Positions 23,307 through 35,336 of a stretch of DNA of 64,000 nucleotides are shown here, piece by piece. The notes below the pieces were generated by a model. It was not told the DNA's origin. It saw only the letters and a list, made by a program, of their open reading frames with translations, and did no database searches. Position 1 is the stretch's first letter, and each line of letters begins with the position of its first letter. The translations under genes were made by a program, and so were the position numbers. The DNA lies in the NCBI GenBank assembly GCA_025765595.1, contig JAIVFH010000082.1:93718-157717 (forward strand), given 5' to 3'. The DNA comes from Obelidium mucronatum. Lineage: Eukaryota; Chytridiomycota; Chytridiomycetes; Chytridiales; Chytriomycetaceae.

Positions 23307-25480
23307 TCACAACCACAATAGTTTCGGCTTCAGGTCTCCGCGCACTTGAAACACTGGCAAAGGATGAGCTCCTCGGTTAAATGCGTATTGGTCAAGTGGG
23401 AGGATGCTGGCATCGGCAAATAGCAAGTAAAGGTATTTAAATGTTGCTGCCATCAAGAAGGATTCCATCTTGTCATTCTGTGTTGGGGGCATCCGCGTCG
23501 CGTTAGTCTGTGAATTAGAGAGTTAATGAGCTATGGAATAGTCTGTTTCGAACTTACCAAACCGCTGTATCCACCAGATGGTACTTTCGCCCACTGCTCC
23601 ATAGATCTGAAGATTCTCCAACCCCACTCGCGGTATTTCTCATCGCCTGTAACGCGGAACAGGACAAAAAATGTCTCCAATGCCTCGGGTCCCAACAAAG
23701 AGGATGAACCTTCATTCATTTCTGGCTGAAAGTCCAAATTATATTTGCCATCCGCGACGGTGCGCACATTTTCTAACGCGATGGGGGCTTTGACTGACGA
23801 ATGCCCCAACCTCTTGTGCACAGCCCTTGAACTTTACCAGCATTCTTTCCACATCTTTCGGCAGCTCGGATAGTATCTTTAGGTGCATTCCACACTACTT
23901 TGGTTGGCGCAAGACCGGTTACCGTTTGGTGAAACATTTCATAACACGTCTGGGCAAGTTCTTCGGCGAGGTAAAGCTTCTTCCATTTCTTCAGCGTTCA
24001 TAATGCGTTTTCTTGCAGTGGGATGACGCGGGACTCGAACCCCTTTTGTTGCTGATAATGCAAGTATGGCGCCCATTGAACACGTCGACTGGTCCATCTG
24101 GTCAGTCTTTATTCCTTTCGCGAAAGGGCCTTGTATTCCACGAACGTAGAGGAGGTTACTTGGATCGCTTCTCAAGAGGAGGCTTCTTTTTGATTCCTTT
24201 CAGGGATCGCCTGAACTGCTGGGCAAAGAACGTTTCGGAATTTTTTGTGAGAAGCGATTGTTTGACAAGATATTCGTAATAGCCTCCGGAATCTCTTCCA
24301 AGGTTGAAATCTTCGTCAATAAATTTGGGCTTGGAAATATCGACTTGTTTTGGAACAAGGATGATCAAACAACTTTGTTTTGTCGCCGCCATGATGGAGC
24401 AACTGATTGCTGGCATTTTGAACGGCATTCCAGAATTTTGGATCGTTTGTTATATGAGTGAGATATTTAAATTCCAGTTGTAGTGAAAGAGCAGCAGCTG
24501 TTGAGATGTTTCGTTGATCTCCATTTGGTTTCCTTGAGGAAAATAAAGGAACTGTCAAAATAGGCGTGAAATATTCAAAAAAAAACTACTCACCCCGTTT
24601 GGAAATTGATTGAGTTAAATGGAACTCCCGACAAAGAGGATGTAAAAGCAGGAAGCAACTGCTCGGCTAGACCGACAGCCTCCTTCAACAGTGCAACTTC
24701 TTTACTCAAATGATAACTGCTTAATAGAGCCCCCAAAGATCGAATACTTGCTTTCAGTGCACATTGACATTTTCAAGCATCGAGATGGACAGTCCTTGTT
24801 CTTTTGTGATCCAATTGTAGGATCTTTCATAGATGGTCTTGTTGATCAACCAAGCTGAATCCAAAGAATCCACAATCATGAGCCCCATGCCCATTCCATT
24901 CTTCCCAGTTTTGCTCCGTGGATCTAATGTTCAAAAGAGTTAATTTTCGAGCACAACCGAGAAGATACTGCTATAACGAACTTAATTCATCTTTTCCCCA
25001 AGCAAAGTCAACATATCCCTCCCACGCGTGCGAAAATGCGCGTGCTACGGCTTTCGCTCTTGAATTCCAAACTTTCTTCTTTTGAGATTCAGAGAGTTTC
25101 ATGGAAGATAAAAAAGGCGGATAGTTGTGGTTGAATAAGTCGGGATGCATGGGAAGTTTGAAGGAGTCGTCAAAGGGTGTTAGGTCAATATTTGCATCAT
25201 TTGTTGGTGTGTCATCAGTGTCGGTTTTCAGTTTTGGATATTGGCCCCTAACGATCAACACAATAGCGAAGATCACGATAGAGATTGTGAGAGGCATCCA
25301 GTTATTTCGAAGAAAGCGATTCAATTGCGCTCGACGCGTTTTTCTATAGCCTTTGAGATCATCCTCATCAAAACCATGCCTGCGGTAGGTTGATTTGAGT
25401 GAAGACGGCTTCGGCCATCCATATGAGTGAGACGGTAATGCGTCGGCATGTGATGTAGAGCGAAAAGGGAGGAGACATTT
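23307..25480 (-). pseudogene. Degenerate GH47 (class I alpha-mannosidase) paralogue
   Basis: Clearly GH47 by homology with 30427-32808: N-terminal membrane anchor (NNWMPLTISIVIFAIVLIV), HNYPPFLSSMKLSESQ, VWNSRAKAVARAFSHAWEGY, LQLEFKYLTHITNDPKFWN, YYEYLVKQSLLT, MRSDPSNLLYV-like, PEALETFFVLFRVTGDEKY, MESFLMAATFKYLYLLF. Active-site positions are altered: acid-Glu segment TSEATT is TAAALS; RADSYYEYL is DSGGYYEYL; ..GETLKY is MAATFKY; NTE.HP (calcium Thr) is NRGAHP. The frame also breaks at about 23977, 24360 and near 24765, and no start codon joins the anchor frame cleanly. Either a pseudogene or a non-catalytic mannosidase-like protein with added assembly errors; about 60:40 by my reading. Confidence 0.8.
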
Positions 25481-25573
25481 GGTTGGTTTGTTTTGGTGGG
25501 TTTTGACAAACTATTTTCAAACTCAGCTGAAAGAAGAACTATTTAACAACAACCGTTCATTTTGGTTTTTATT

Positions 25574-26599
25574 TCACATTGTAGTTGTGATGTATCGTTG
25601 ATTTGCAAGCCATTCATAATGTAAACCATCGTACGTGTCATCCAAAAACCTAAACATTGGCTCATCAAACCATTCTTTTTCAATAAAACCACAAGCATCT
25701 GTTGTACCAACTGCAAGGACCTTGTCTTGCTCGCCCAACCAGAGATATATCCACTCAAACCCGCACCTGGCTGCCTCGTATTTAGCAGCCTCCAACAAAA
25801 CACGCACGTTTTCCTGGCTAGTAGATTCCATTCGCGTTATGCAAAGACGTTTGTTGCGGTAAAAGTGGGCATATACAAGAAAGTTGTGGTCATCAATCCA
25901 AGCCCCAAGTGAAGTCGACAAGGCGCTGTCTCCCACTGGAGCGTTTCCAAAAGATAGGTACACATTGCGAACAATCGAATGACGTTGGACTGATGGGACA
26001 AGCGCAAAGGAGCCTTTTGTTGGTGATTCCGATACTTTCGTTCGCAATGCCAATGAATCCATAAGAGAGATACGCTTCAAGTCAATTGCAGACATAGATT
26101 TGGCATTGTGTAGCGTGGCAGAACAAGGGCTGTCTGCTTGAAAGGCAAGCAGTTTGTATGGTGCTCGTTTGAAACCAAATTGACCATAGTAGATCGAATC
26201 GGCGCCTCCAGCCATCAAGTAAACAACCTTAACTTCTCCCTCGTCTTTCAATTTCTGAATCAGCTGGGTCATGATGGCCTTTCCGTGTCCTTTTCCCCTC
26301 AACTCTTCTCGCACAAATACTGCCCCAATACCGACCACCGGCACAGGATCTTGACAGCCTTTGATCCAGCCGCTTTCTTGGATTGTTTCAGCTTGCGCTA
26401 CAAGAGTGCCGTCGCTGGTTTTCAGGATCCAAACTGTGATGTTGTTTGCCACGTTGTACTTTTGCTTCCGCAACACCCAGGCTTCGACACTATCTTCGTA
26501 TCCCTGTCCCCAGCATTCGAATGTGTTGGCAAAGGTGGTAGCAAGAGCTTCACTATCGGCCGGTGGCGCAAGCCGATGTAGGGTTTTACTGTGTGGCAT
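25574..26599 (-). CDS. GNAT-family N-acetyltransferase, LYC1-like
   Basis: Single uninterrupted frame of 341 residues from MPHSKTLHRLAPP. The GNAT core is at residues ~30-170: VGIGAVFVREELRGKGHGKAIMTQL holds the RGKGHG acetyl-CoA loop, followed by YYGQFGFKRAPY. A separate C-terminal half (WIDDHNFLVYAHFYRNK, WIYLWLGEQDKVLAVG) follows. Size, two-domain layout and the FVREELRGKGHGKAMM-type strand resemble LYC1-type lysine N-acetyltransferases of fungi, but I cannot confirm the substrate. It lies between the decayed GH47 and the beta-trefoil gene, divergent from the latter by 281 bp. No intron and no frameshift. Confidence 0.75.
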   Translation of the reverse strand: MPHSKTLHRLAPPADSEALATTFANTFECWGQGYEDSVEAWVLRKQKYNVANNITVWILKTSDGTLVAQAETIQESGWIKGCQDPVPVVGIGAVFVREELRGKGHGKAIMTQLIQKLKDEGEVKVVYLMAGGADSIYYGQFGFKRAPYKLLAFQADSPCSATLHNAKSMSAIDLKRISLMDSLALRTKVSESPTKGSFALVPSVQRHSIVRNVYLSFGNAPVGDSALSTSLGAWIDDHNFLVYAHFYRNKRLCITRMESTSQENVRVLLEAAKYEAARCGFEWIYLWLGEQDKVLAVGTTDACGFIEKEWFDEPMFRFLDDTYDGLHYEWLANQRYITTTM

Positions 26600-26880
26600 T
26601 AAAATGTTTCAAGAAAAACAACCATAACACTGTTGCGTTATCGCAGTATATTTTTCAAATGAAAGATTGCATTGTTTCACATCCGTTGAAGGGCTTGAGA
26701 TACCACTCTTGGCACAAATTGGCTTACGCCGATTTCGAAACAAGTCACGTGAGATTCGAAATACGAATTCGTCAGTTTTCTTCATTATTTTCGTGGAGAT
26801 TTTCCAGCGACTCGAAATCCAAAATTCCATAAAAAGAAGGCCATTTTAGAGTTACCTCAAAAGAAACCCCATCTTGCCTC

Positions 26881-29800
26881 ATGAGTGTCACCCCATTCCG
26901 TCTCGCAGCGGCGCATAACCCAGCTATATGTATCAGCAATGTCGCAAACACCGACTTTTACAATGTACAAACAACTGTCCGATGCGATAGTAACTGATCC
27001 TCGACAGCTATGGGTTACTACACCGCAAGGACAGCTTCGAGCTTCAAACGGAACGTCCTGTCTCGATTCTCGTGGTGTCTCGAACCTCTATGTAATGTCA
27101 ACATGTCAACAAAGCTTGATTCTTTTCGAAATTCCACACTCCTAATCGTTTCTTTGCTTTTACATAGATGAAGGGTGGGCTCTGTGATTCCGCCGCCGTC
27201 GAGCAAGTTGTTAAGGGGCTTACTTATTCGGCTGCTGGAGCGCCCCTTACCCTGTCTTTACCAGCCGGACAATGCGTTTCTGCCAGTGGTGGAAAAAACA
27301 GCGTAGGATTCAGCTCCTACCTAACTCACGCACAGTGCACTGATGCGGATATAATCTCTTGGCGCCAAACTACCGACGTCGCTGTCCCATACTACACAAT
27401 CTTCAACTGGCCGGACTCTCCTTTCATCGCTCCCGCAAATGCCGTTGGTGCGGCCTTGTGGTTACAAACTCGACTGTGGATTCTGGAATGTCGGTATGGT
27501 CCATGTTGTCTACCGGCGGTCCAATTGTCCATAGAAATGGTTTATGTCTTGAAGTAGTTAATTCTAGTCTCCTGGATGGCGCGGCAGTTGATGTGAGTCT
27601 TCTATCTCAACAACATTCCGTTTCATCTCTCTTACACTGTCCCAAAGGTTGGTGTTTGTACTGGCGCTGCCAACCAATACTTTACATTTTCGGGCACTTC
27701 AATGGTGTCCATCATTGCCAAGCATAGTGGTAAATGCTTGCAGCTACCATATGTAGCCGATTTGGTGGGACTCGTGCAATCTGCGTGCATTATCAACAAG
27801 AATGGTGATCTTTACCGCCCTCAGCAATTCATCTTTTCGTTCTTGTCGTACACTCCTCCATCGGTCCCGATTCCTGCTGGATTACCAAAGTCAACGACTA
27901 CCACTACCACAACTACCACCACACCTCCAACGACTACGACTACGACTACAACGACAACTACGACTACAGCTGCTAGCTCTGCTACCACAGCCACTAAAGT
28001 TCCCACATCAACAACAACAGTACCAACAACAACAGCAAGCACCTACTCCAACATTATTTTCCTTCAACTCCCAAGAAGGATACTGCTTCGACACTGCCAA
28101 CGTCATCGGATGGCTCCGTCTACACCTACCAATGCAACGCCAACAGCACCCAAGTCTGGAGAGCCTACAGCAACGGCATCATCAAGCACTTCAACGGCCT
28201 CTGCTTGGAAGTCCCAGGAAACAGTTTATCCGACAATGCCACGCTCGCTCTCAACGTATGCACAGGAGCCGACAACCAAGTCTTTACTGTGTCTGGCGAC
28301 GCCTTCACTTTATCCAGATACATTTCCAAAATCAGTGGAAAGTGTGTTCATCTCTCTGGAACTGGGATCGGTGTGTCGTTGACGCAGATTTCTTGTGTGA
28401 ATGGGAGTCTGTTGCAGCAGTTTCGGTTTATTGGGTATTTGCCGTCGTTTAATCCTGCGGCTATTACTCCGTCAGCGAGGACAACTACTACTACAACTAC
28501 GACTACTACTACCACTTCTACTCCAACACCAACTTTGTTTTCATGGAATTCTCAAGAAGGGTACTGCTTGGACACTCCCAATGTTGTTGGCGGGTCCGTG
28601 TACACCAACCAATGCAACGCCAACAGCACAGAAGTCTGGAGACCATACAATAACAACCAGATCAAGCACTTTGACGGACTCTGTCTCGAAGTTGTCGGGA
28701 AAAGCACGGCAGACGGCGCCGAGATTGCTTTGAACCCATGCACAGGAGCAGACAATCAAATCTTTACTGTATCCTCTGGTGGCGCCTTGTCCCTATCCAC
28801 CTACACTGCCAAACACAGTGGAAAATGTGTAACGTTATCAGGAACAGGAATTGGAGTCTCACTTGTCCAAAAAGCCTGTGTTGGAGGAAGCACTTTACAA
28901 CAATTCAAATTCTATGGATACTTGGCCGCGTTTACTCCCTCTACAATCACGCCGTCGACGAGAACAACTACATCTACGACTACTGCTGCTGCTTCTCCAA
29001 CGCCGACTGCGACCTTGTTTTCTCTTAATTCGCAGGAAGGGTACTGTTTCGATACGTCCAATGTTGTTGGTGGGTCCGTGTTTACAAACCAGTGCAACTC
29101 CAATAGCACTGAGGTCTGGAAAGCAATGAGCAACGGCCAAATCAAGCACTTTAACGGACTTTGCTTGGAAATCGCTGGTGCAAGCACCGCAGGTGGAGCA
29201 TTCGCCGTATTAAACACATGCAACGGTGCAACGAACCAGAACTTTGTCGCCACAAGCGTTGGAACAGCAGGAATAATGACCCTATCCCCCCAACACACTG
29301 CAAACAAGTGTCTCACTGTCACCATGAAGGGACTAGGAATGATGCTCCAACAAACGGATTGCGTCGCCAACTCACTTCTCCAACAATTCAAATTCTATGG
29401 ATTCCTGCCGACATTCAATCCGGCCCCGATTACCCCGACATCCGTTCCCTCTGGAAACTACCTGTTCACGCTTGGTGCTGGTGGGAACGCTGGAATGCAG
29501 CTTGACGGTGGGAACGGGTATGGAGGAACCGTGATGGTGAACCAGCAAGCCGGGGATACGCGTCTCTGGCATTTTAACGCGGACGGGCAAATCGTGAACC
29601 ATAATGGACTTTGTTTGGATGTGAATGGGGATAGTTACTGGATTCAAGACCTTGGTCGAGTTGTTGGAACTCAATCTTGCAACGCCTCATCTCCAACACA
29701 ATACTTTACGGCCAAAGCCGGATGGACTGTTCCGACTAGTATTGTTTCCAAGGCGTCGGGACAGTGTCTTTTGGTTTCGCAGAATGGAATCGGTGGCGTT

Positions 29801-30340
29801 CTAGTGATGGCGCCTTGTGTGGATGGGAAAGTGGAGATGCAGTTCCAGTTCCGAGCTACGAGCTATAACCCACCGCCTGTCGTCCCGCTTGCGAGGAATG
29901 TTGCACCCGCTGGAAATTATCTCATTGGTAATATTTTGCAACGCTATTGTATCGATACAAGCCCGGGGTTGAATGTGGCTGCGACAATCACGAATTGTGA
30001 CTTTGCAAGTAAACCTGCTACTCAATTAATGAGTTTCTTGCCGACGGGGCAGATCAAGTTTGGTACTGGAAACTGTCTTGGTTTGTTGCGAACGAATGCA
30101 ACTCTCTATGAGGATGTGGCGATCGGAGCAGTTACCTGTAATAGCACTGAACCAAGTCAACAGTTTGTACCCGTGATTGGGTACCCAAGTATCGTTCGCG
30201 CTTTTGGACTTGTTAAAGTCAAGAGTTCTGGTGCCTGTTTATCAATTACAAACACGTTGGCAAGCAGTTCACCGCCAGTCACTGTTCGACAACAATGGTG
30301 TTATGATCAATCTGCTTTGGAAAAGTTTTACTTTTCTTAA
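26881..30340 (+). CDS. Multi-domain ricin-type beta-trefoil protein with Thr-rich linkers
   Basis: About 1,100 residues. Repeated modules of ~160 aa (480 bp period) begin TPTLFS.NSQEGYC.DT, contain GGSVYTNQCNANSTEVW, IKHF.GLCLEV, CTGADNQ.FTVS, HSGKC..LSGTGIGVSL and close LQQFKF.GYL. Three modules (about 28050, 28530, 29010) are near-identical; two diverged ones precede and at least two follow. (Q/N)xF repeats and paired Cys fit ricin-B trefoils. Linkers are poly-Thr (TTTTTTTTTTT) and likely O-glycosylated. No signal peptide is visible at the first ATG (MSVTPFRLAAAHN), so a first exon may be missing. Frame breaks: extra bases at 26995, 28041 and 28111, another near 27455. Likely a cell-surface or secreted lectin; sugar specificity unknown. 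Intron at about 27594-27648. Confidence 0.8.
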
Positions 30341-30426
30341 AAAAACACATAATTATGCCAAATCTATATCAATTTAAATAAACACACGAGAGTCTATATT
30401 GTATCATTTGATCATCAAATCATCAT

Positions 30427-32808
30427 TCACATCCAAACAACCTTCTTTTTCAACTCTTCTCCAACTTCAAAGATGGGGAACGGGTGGCATTCCGTGTTGA
30501 ATACATATTTATCCAGTGGAAGCAGAGTAGAATCTGAAAAGAGCAAGTAAAAGTACTTTAGAGTTTCTCCCAAGAAAAAGGATTCCATCTTGTCTCTTGA
30601 GGGTGGTGGTAGAACATTGACATCGTTCTGAAAAAAAAAAAAGATTTCATTTAAAACAGAGAAAGGAAGGAACTGACAATATAAAAACTCACCAAGCTTG
30701 TGTACCCCCCAGTTGCGACTTTACTCCACTGCTCAAACGACCGGAACATGCGCCAACCCCATTCCCTGTATTTTTCGTCCCCCGTAATCCGATACAATAC
30801 AAAGAATGTCTCGATCGCCTCAGGCCTCAATAAATTATGCTTATCCAACGAATGAATGTTAAAGTCCCTTTCAATTTCTCCGTCAGGTATAGCTTTCACA
30901 GTCTGCAAAGCAACAGGAATACTTCGACTGCTTAAGTTTGCAGAAGCGTTTGGTTGCTGCTGATCCAGCGATTCAAAACTAGCCCAAGTCTTATCCAACT
31001 CTTTACTCGCCGTCACAGCATCTTTCGCAGCGTTCCAAAACACAATTTCGGGTGCAAGACCAGACGCAGTCTGATGATACATTTCAAAGCAAGATTGAGC
31101 TAGTTCCTCAGCCATATACAGTTCCTCCATCTCCAAACCCGTCAAGACTTTTTGCCTCTCGTTGACATTGGTGGGGACGCGTTTTCCTTTCGTGGCAGCC
31201 AAGGCCAAAGTCCCGCCGAAATAGCAGACCAAGTGATCAAACTTTTCAGACTTTGCACCTGATTTGAGGTCTCCACTGTGTTCTCGAATATACAGCAGGT
31301 TGCTAGGATCGCTTCTCATGAGCAAATGTTTCTTGATTCCTTTGTGAAGCGCTTTCCGGTATTGCTCCAAAAAGAAGGGCTCTGTTGCGTTCGTGAGGAG
31401 GTATTGTTTTGCAAGGTATTCGTAGTAACTATCGGCACGAGAACCGAGACGCAGTTCGTTTCCCACAAAGTTTCCAGTGTTTGGATCCATGTATACGGGG
31501 ACAAGGTGGTCGTAAGGGGCTGATTTGTCGTTAGGTGATTTATAGAGGACTTGGCTGACGCGTTGGGCAGCGTTCCAGTATTTGGGGTCGCCTGTGAGGT
31601 GACTGAGGTATTTGAATTCTAGTTGGATTGTTGTTGCTTCGGATGTGGAGCTGTGGGTTCCTCCGGGATTGGTTGCTTTACTGTGTCAGGAGGTTATAAA
31701 ATTTAAGTTTCAGAAAAACCGACGCTAAAAAAAAAAAGGAAAACTCTTTACCCAGTCTTCAAGTGAATAGAGTTGAATGGAATTCCAGACTTGCTTTCCA
31801 GGAAAGCGGGCAAAAAGTAATCGGCAACGCGAACAGCCTGTTCCAACAACAAAGGATCGCCACTTAAATGGTGCGCACTCAAGAGACCGCCGACGACGCG
31901 AATAGTTGTTTCAAAAACATTTGCATTGACGTCAGCATCCATTGTGAGTCCAGGATGAGTCTTGTTTGTGACCCATGAAGATGCACTTTGGAATATTGTT
32001 TGATTGTTTAACACGTAGGCGGTATCAAGGGCGTCGAGAATGGTTAGGCCCATGTGTAGCCAAGAATCACCCTTTTGAGAGTTTGGTTCTGGTGTGTGTG
32101 TGTGTGTGTGTGTTGTTGGTGAGAATAAGCTGTTGATTGACGGCGGAGATGAAGGAGAGAAAGACCCTCGGCGAGAAAGAGAAAAACACACCGCCTTCGG
32201 CGATAGGATGACACTGCTTTTGGCGGTGTTCACTGCCGAGAACACATACTCAATTCATCATGATCCCAGGCAAACCGAGTATATCCATCCCAAGCATGAG
32301 AAAAGGCTCTTTGAACTGCTTTCGCACGAGAATCCCAAACGCTTTTCCGTTTTGCATCAGTCATTCCCTCAACCGTGCTCAAAAAGGGAGGGTAATTATG
32401 CGAAAAGGCGGATGCAGCCATTGGAAGCAGCAGCGAGTCATCAAGCACGGACCAATCGATAGAAATCAGGACAGGCGAATTGCTTGCTGCAGATCCCGTT
32501 GCAGCAGCAGTAGTAGTTGCGGGTGGTTGAACAGCAACGCCGGGCAGCGGCACCACTTTCGCCGCCACAGCCTTCGCCTGAGTTTTCGCCTTCGACGCAG
32601 GCCGCAGCAGCAGCCACAGCAGCGCGCCGAGCGCCGCCAGCGCCGCCACGCGCCAGTTCTTTGCCGCCCACTTCAGCGCCTTCTTCAGCCGCGTCTTGCG
32701 GAAGCCCTTCGCGTCGTCGTCGTCTTCGGCGAATGCGCGGCGGCGGCGGTTCGGCGAAATCGCGGGCTGGAACGAGTTGGACGACGTGCTTTTGTAGAGG
32801 GGCAGCAT
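30427..32808 (-). CDS. Class I alpha-1,2-mannosidase, GH47
   Basis: Type II membrane protein: MLPLYKSTSSNSFQP, membrane segment VAALAALGALLWLLL near residue 55, an Ala/Pro-rich stem, then the catalytic domain. Family motifs present: HNYPPFLSTVEGMTD, AFSHAWDGYTRFAWDHDEL, LTILDALDTAYVL, TSEATTIQLEFKYLS, GSRADSYYEYLAKQ, MRSDPSNLLYI, HLVCYFGGTLALAA, RPEAIETFFVLYRITGD, MESFFLGETLKYFYLLF, VFNTECHPFPI. The acidic catalytic residues and the calcium-binding Thr are all retained, so it should be active in N-glycan mannose trimming in the ER/Golgi. Introns at about 32262-32085, 31752-31682 and 30693-30630. Start is 26 bp from the divergent nucleoporin gene; the frame stays open further upstream. No frameshift seen. 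Confidence 0.9.
32094..32231. repeat. (TG)n microsatellite and GC-rich hairpins in a GH47 intron
   Basis: A (GT)n run at about 32094-32113 is followed by ACACCGCCTTCGGCG at about 32189 and its partner CTTTTGGCGGTGT at about 32217, both matching the intronic hairpin family at 5483-5578. Confidence 0.65.
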
Positions 32809-32834
32809 TTGTCTTTGACAACAAAATAAATAAA
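32809..32834. promoter_or_regulatory. 26-bp divergent spacer
   Basis: Only 26 bp, AT-rich on the nucleoporin side, separate the GH47 and Nup50-like start codons. See the other two spacers at 665-695 and 57542-57568. Confidence 0.5.
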
Positions 32835-35183
32835 ATGTCGAAGCGCGTTGCCGACACTTACCTGACCAATGTCGACAGCCATCCGATGGACAACGACGAA
32901 GAAGCGCCAACGGGCGAATTCGCTCGTGCGAGCGAGGAGAAGCTGAAGAAGCGTGCGATTGTGGCGCCGAAGCGGGTTGGTTGTGTTGTTGTTGTGCATG
33001 AAGAGTCGTTTCGAGTCAACTGACAACACTCGAACAACACAAACAAACACAGCGAGCCGCAGCACCCGCCACACCGGCGGCGTCGTCCGCATTTTCCGGG
33101 TTTTCGTTTGGCGCCGCTGCGCCAACGCCAGCGGCAAGCGTCCCAGCAGCGGTTCAACCGGCAAAGAAACCAGACAGCTTTACGCCAGCGGCTGCTGCGC
33201 CCGAAGTGCTTACGGCATCGCTGGCGAAGGAGGCAGGCGAAAGTGCGGCAAAACAACCCACTGTCACGCCAGAGACAAAGCTGCTTGCCCAGGCAGTTCG
33301 CGGACTGAATGTCTCGTTCCTGGAGTTTGTCAAAGCGGCGTTGCTGAAGGATCCGTTTGCCGACTTGTCTGTTGCTGCCCAAAAGTACACTGCTCACTAC
33401 AATGAAGTCACATCCAAGCACACGGACGCCATTCGCGTCTTGAAAGAACGATCAACGAATGGTTAGGAATATCCTTCTTCTTTTCTTCCTATCGCCTTCT
33501 CATTACTGTTTACAGTTGTGTCAAAGACGTTGACTTCAGATTTGAAACCAACTCCAGCCAGTGGTGGCATTCTCATTCACAGCACCAACCACCTCAAATC
33601 AGACAGCTTCGAGTAGTGGATTTTCTTTTTCGGCAGCTTCGCCTTCTACCTCAACACCAGCTGCGGCTCCAGCTGTCACTGGAGGATTTACGTTCGGCAC
33701 TCCAAGTAAATCAAGGACAGAACCTACCACAGCAGGAGGATTTACATTTGGAATCGCATCCAACAGCAGTGGTATTAAAACACCAGCAGTGGCGGGAGGA
33801 TTCACATTCAACGCGCCATCTCCTTCTCAACCACCTAAACCGTCTACTCCTGCTGCTGTTGAGGCATCGAAACCATGAAGCCAAATTTGGTGGCTTCAAG
33901 GCTTCATCAACTGGACAATGGAGTTGCGATACTTGTATGTCTTCAAACCCATCTGATACAGACAAATGTTTGGCTTGTGAAGCAGCGAAACCTGGGGCAT
34001 CTGTTACAGCTGCTGCTGCAGCACCTTCATTTGGAGGTTTCCAGGCTAGCACCACAGGAAATTGGACATGCAACTCATGTCTAGTGTCCAATCCATCTGA
34101 CAAGACAAAATGTCTTTCATGTGAGGTTCCTAAACCTGGATCTGCAGCCCCTACTTTGACTGCTGCTGCTACTACCGCTGCTTCTCCCGCGGCACCTCCG
34201 AAAAGCACTGGATTCAGTTTCGGCGCTCCCGCGGCCTCAGCACCAACCTCAAGTGGGTTCTCATTTACTTCTGCATCAACAACGGCAAGTGCATCAGTAA
34301 ACACGACGGCATCATCTGGATTCTCTTTCAAACCTGCCACAACAACCGACGAGTCAAAGCCGTCCTCTGGATTCTCTTTCACGGCAGCCTCAACAACAAC
34401 AAGCCTCAACTGACGCTACTGAGAAACCAAAATCGCCAGTAAAAGCAGCAGGTGGATTCAATTTCGGAATCTGTCTGCACCTGCGGCTGCGGCAGCAGCA
34501 CCATCCACTGGTGCCAGCAGCGGCTTTAGTTTCGGTAACCTAGGTGGCAGCAGCAACAGTAGCACCACTGGCACTAGCAGGAGGCTTTTCGTTTGGTTCT
34601 TCCACTACCACTTCTACATCAGCGGCGCCTTCCTCGTTTGGTGGATTCGGATCCCTAACATCAACAACAACAACGCTTCTGCCGCCCCAACATTTGGTGG
34701 CTTTGGAGGATTCGGAGGCCTTACCGGGGCGCCGACAACTGCCCCAGCCCAGCAGCAGCAGCAGCAACCGGCGACGAAGACGACGACGACCAAACCCCAC
34801 CCGACGAACAAATCGACCCATCCACACTAATGCGCGGAGCCGGCGAAGAATCCGAAACAACCAACCACTCTGTCCTAACAAAAACGCACGTCTACGATGC
34901 AACACTCAAGAAATGGAGTGACGTTGGAAAGGGGATCCTAAAAGTAAACGTGCACAAGGAAACCGGCAAAGCGCGGCTGATCCTGCGGGCGGATGGGAGT
35001 GGACGGGTGTTGTTGAATTTGGCAGTGTTTGAAGGGATGGGTGTGAAGGTGGAGCAAGGAAAGAGTATTACTTTTTTGGCGATGGGGGAGTCGGGGAAGT
35101 TGAACAAGTATTTGGTGAAAGTGAAGGATGCGGCGGGGGCGGCGTTGCTTTGTAGTGAGATTGAGAAGGTTATGAAGAAGTGA
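32835..35183 (+). CDS. Nup50/Nup2-type nucleoporin with RanBP2 zinc fingers and Ran-binding domain
   Basis: N-terminus MSKRVADTYLTN (importin-alpha-binding type), then SGFSFGAAAPTPAA, and the Nup50 helical block LLAQAVRGLNVSFLEFVK...KDPFADLSV. FG/GFTFG repeats follow, then two RanBP2-type zinc fingers (WSCDTCMSSNPSDTDKCLAC and WTCNSCLVSNPSDKTKCLSC), more GFSF repeats, and a C-terminal Ran-binding domain (THVYDATLKKWSDVGKGIL, RLILRADGSGRVLLN). The protein would bind importin-alpha and RanGTP at the nuclear basket and speed cargo release. Introns near 32976-33050 and 33464-33515. Single extra bases at about 33570 and 33875, and several more in 34410-34830, break the frame. Zinc fingers within a Nup2-like protein are unusual. 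Confidence 0.82.
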
Positions 35184-35336
35184 ACACCAAAAAGTGTCAA
35201 TTATTAAAAAAAAATAATATAAAGAATTAACAAACACGGAAGTGGGAGACACTGAGTAGAAAAAGCTGATGCGTTGATTCTTTCAGCGCAAATCCAGCGA
35301 GACTAGGGGGAATTCAGCGAGTTGTGATGACAGCAG

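Noticed and set aside
32094..32113. (GT)n run considered as telomere-like or recombination signal
   Set aside because: It is a simple dinucleotide microsatellite within an intron.
32517..33421. Long Arg/Ser/Pro-rich frames over the GH47 and Nup50 starts
   Set aside because: They are GC-rich shadow frames of the two real genes on opposite strands.
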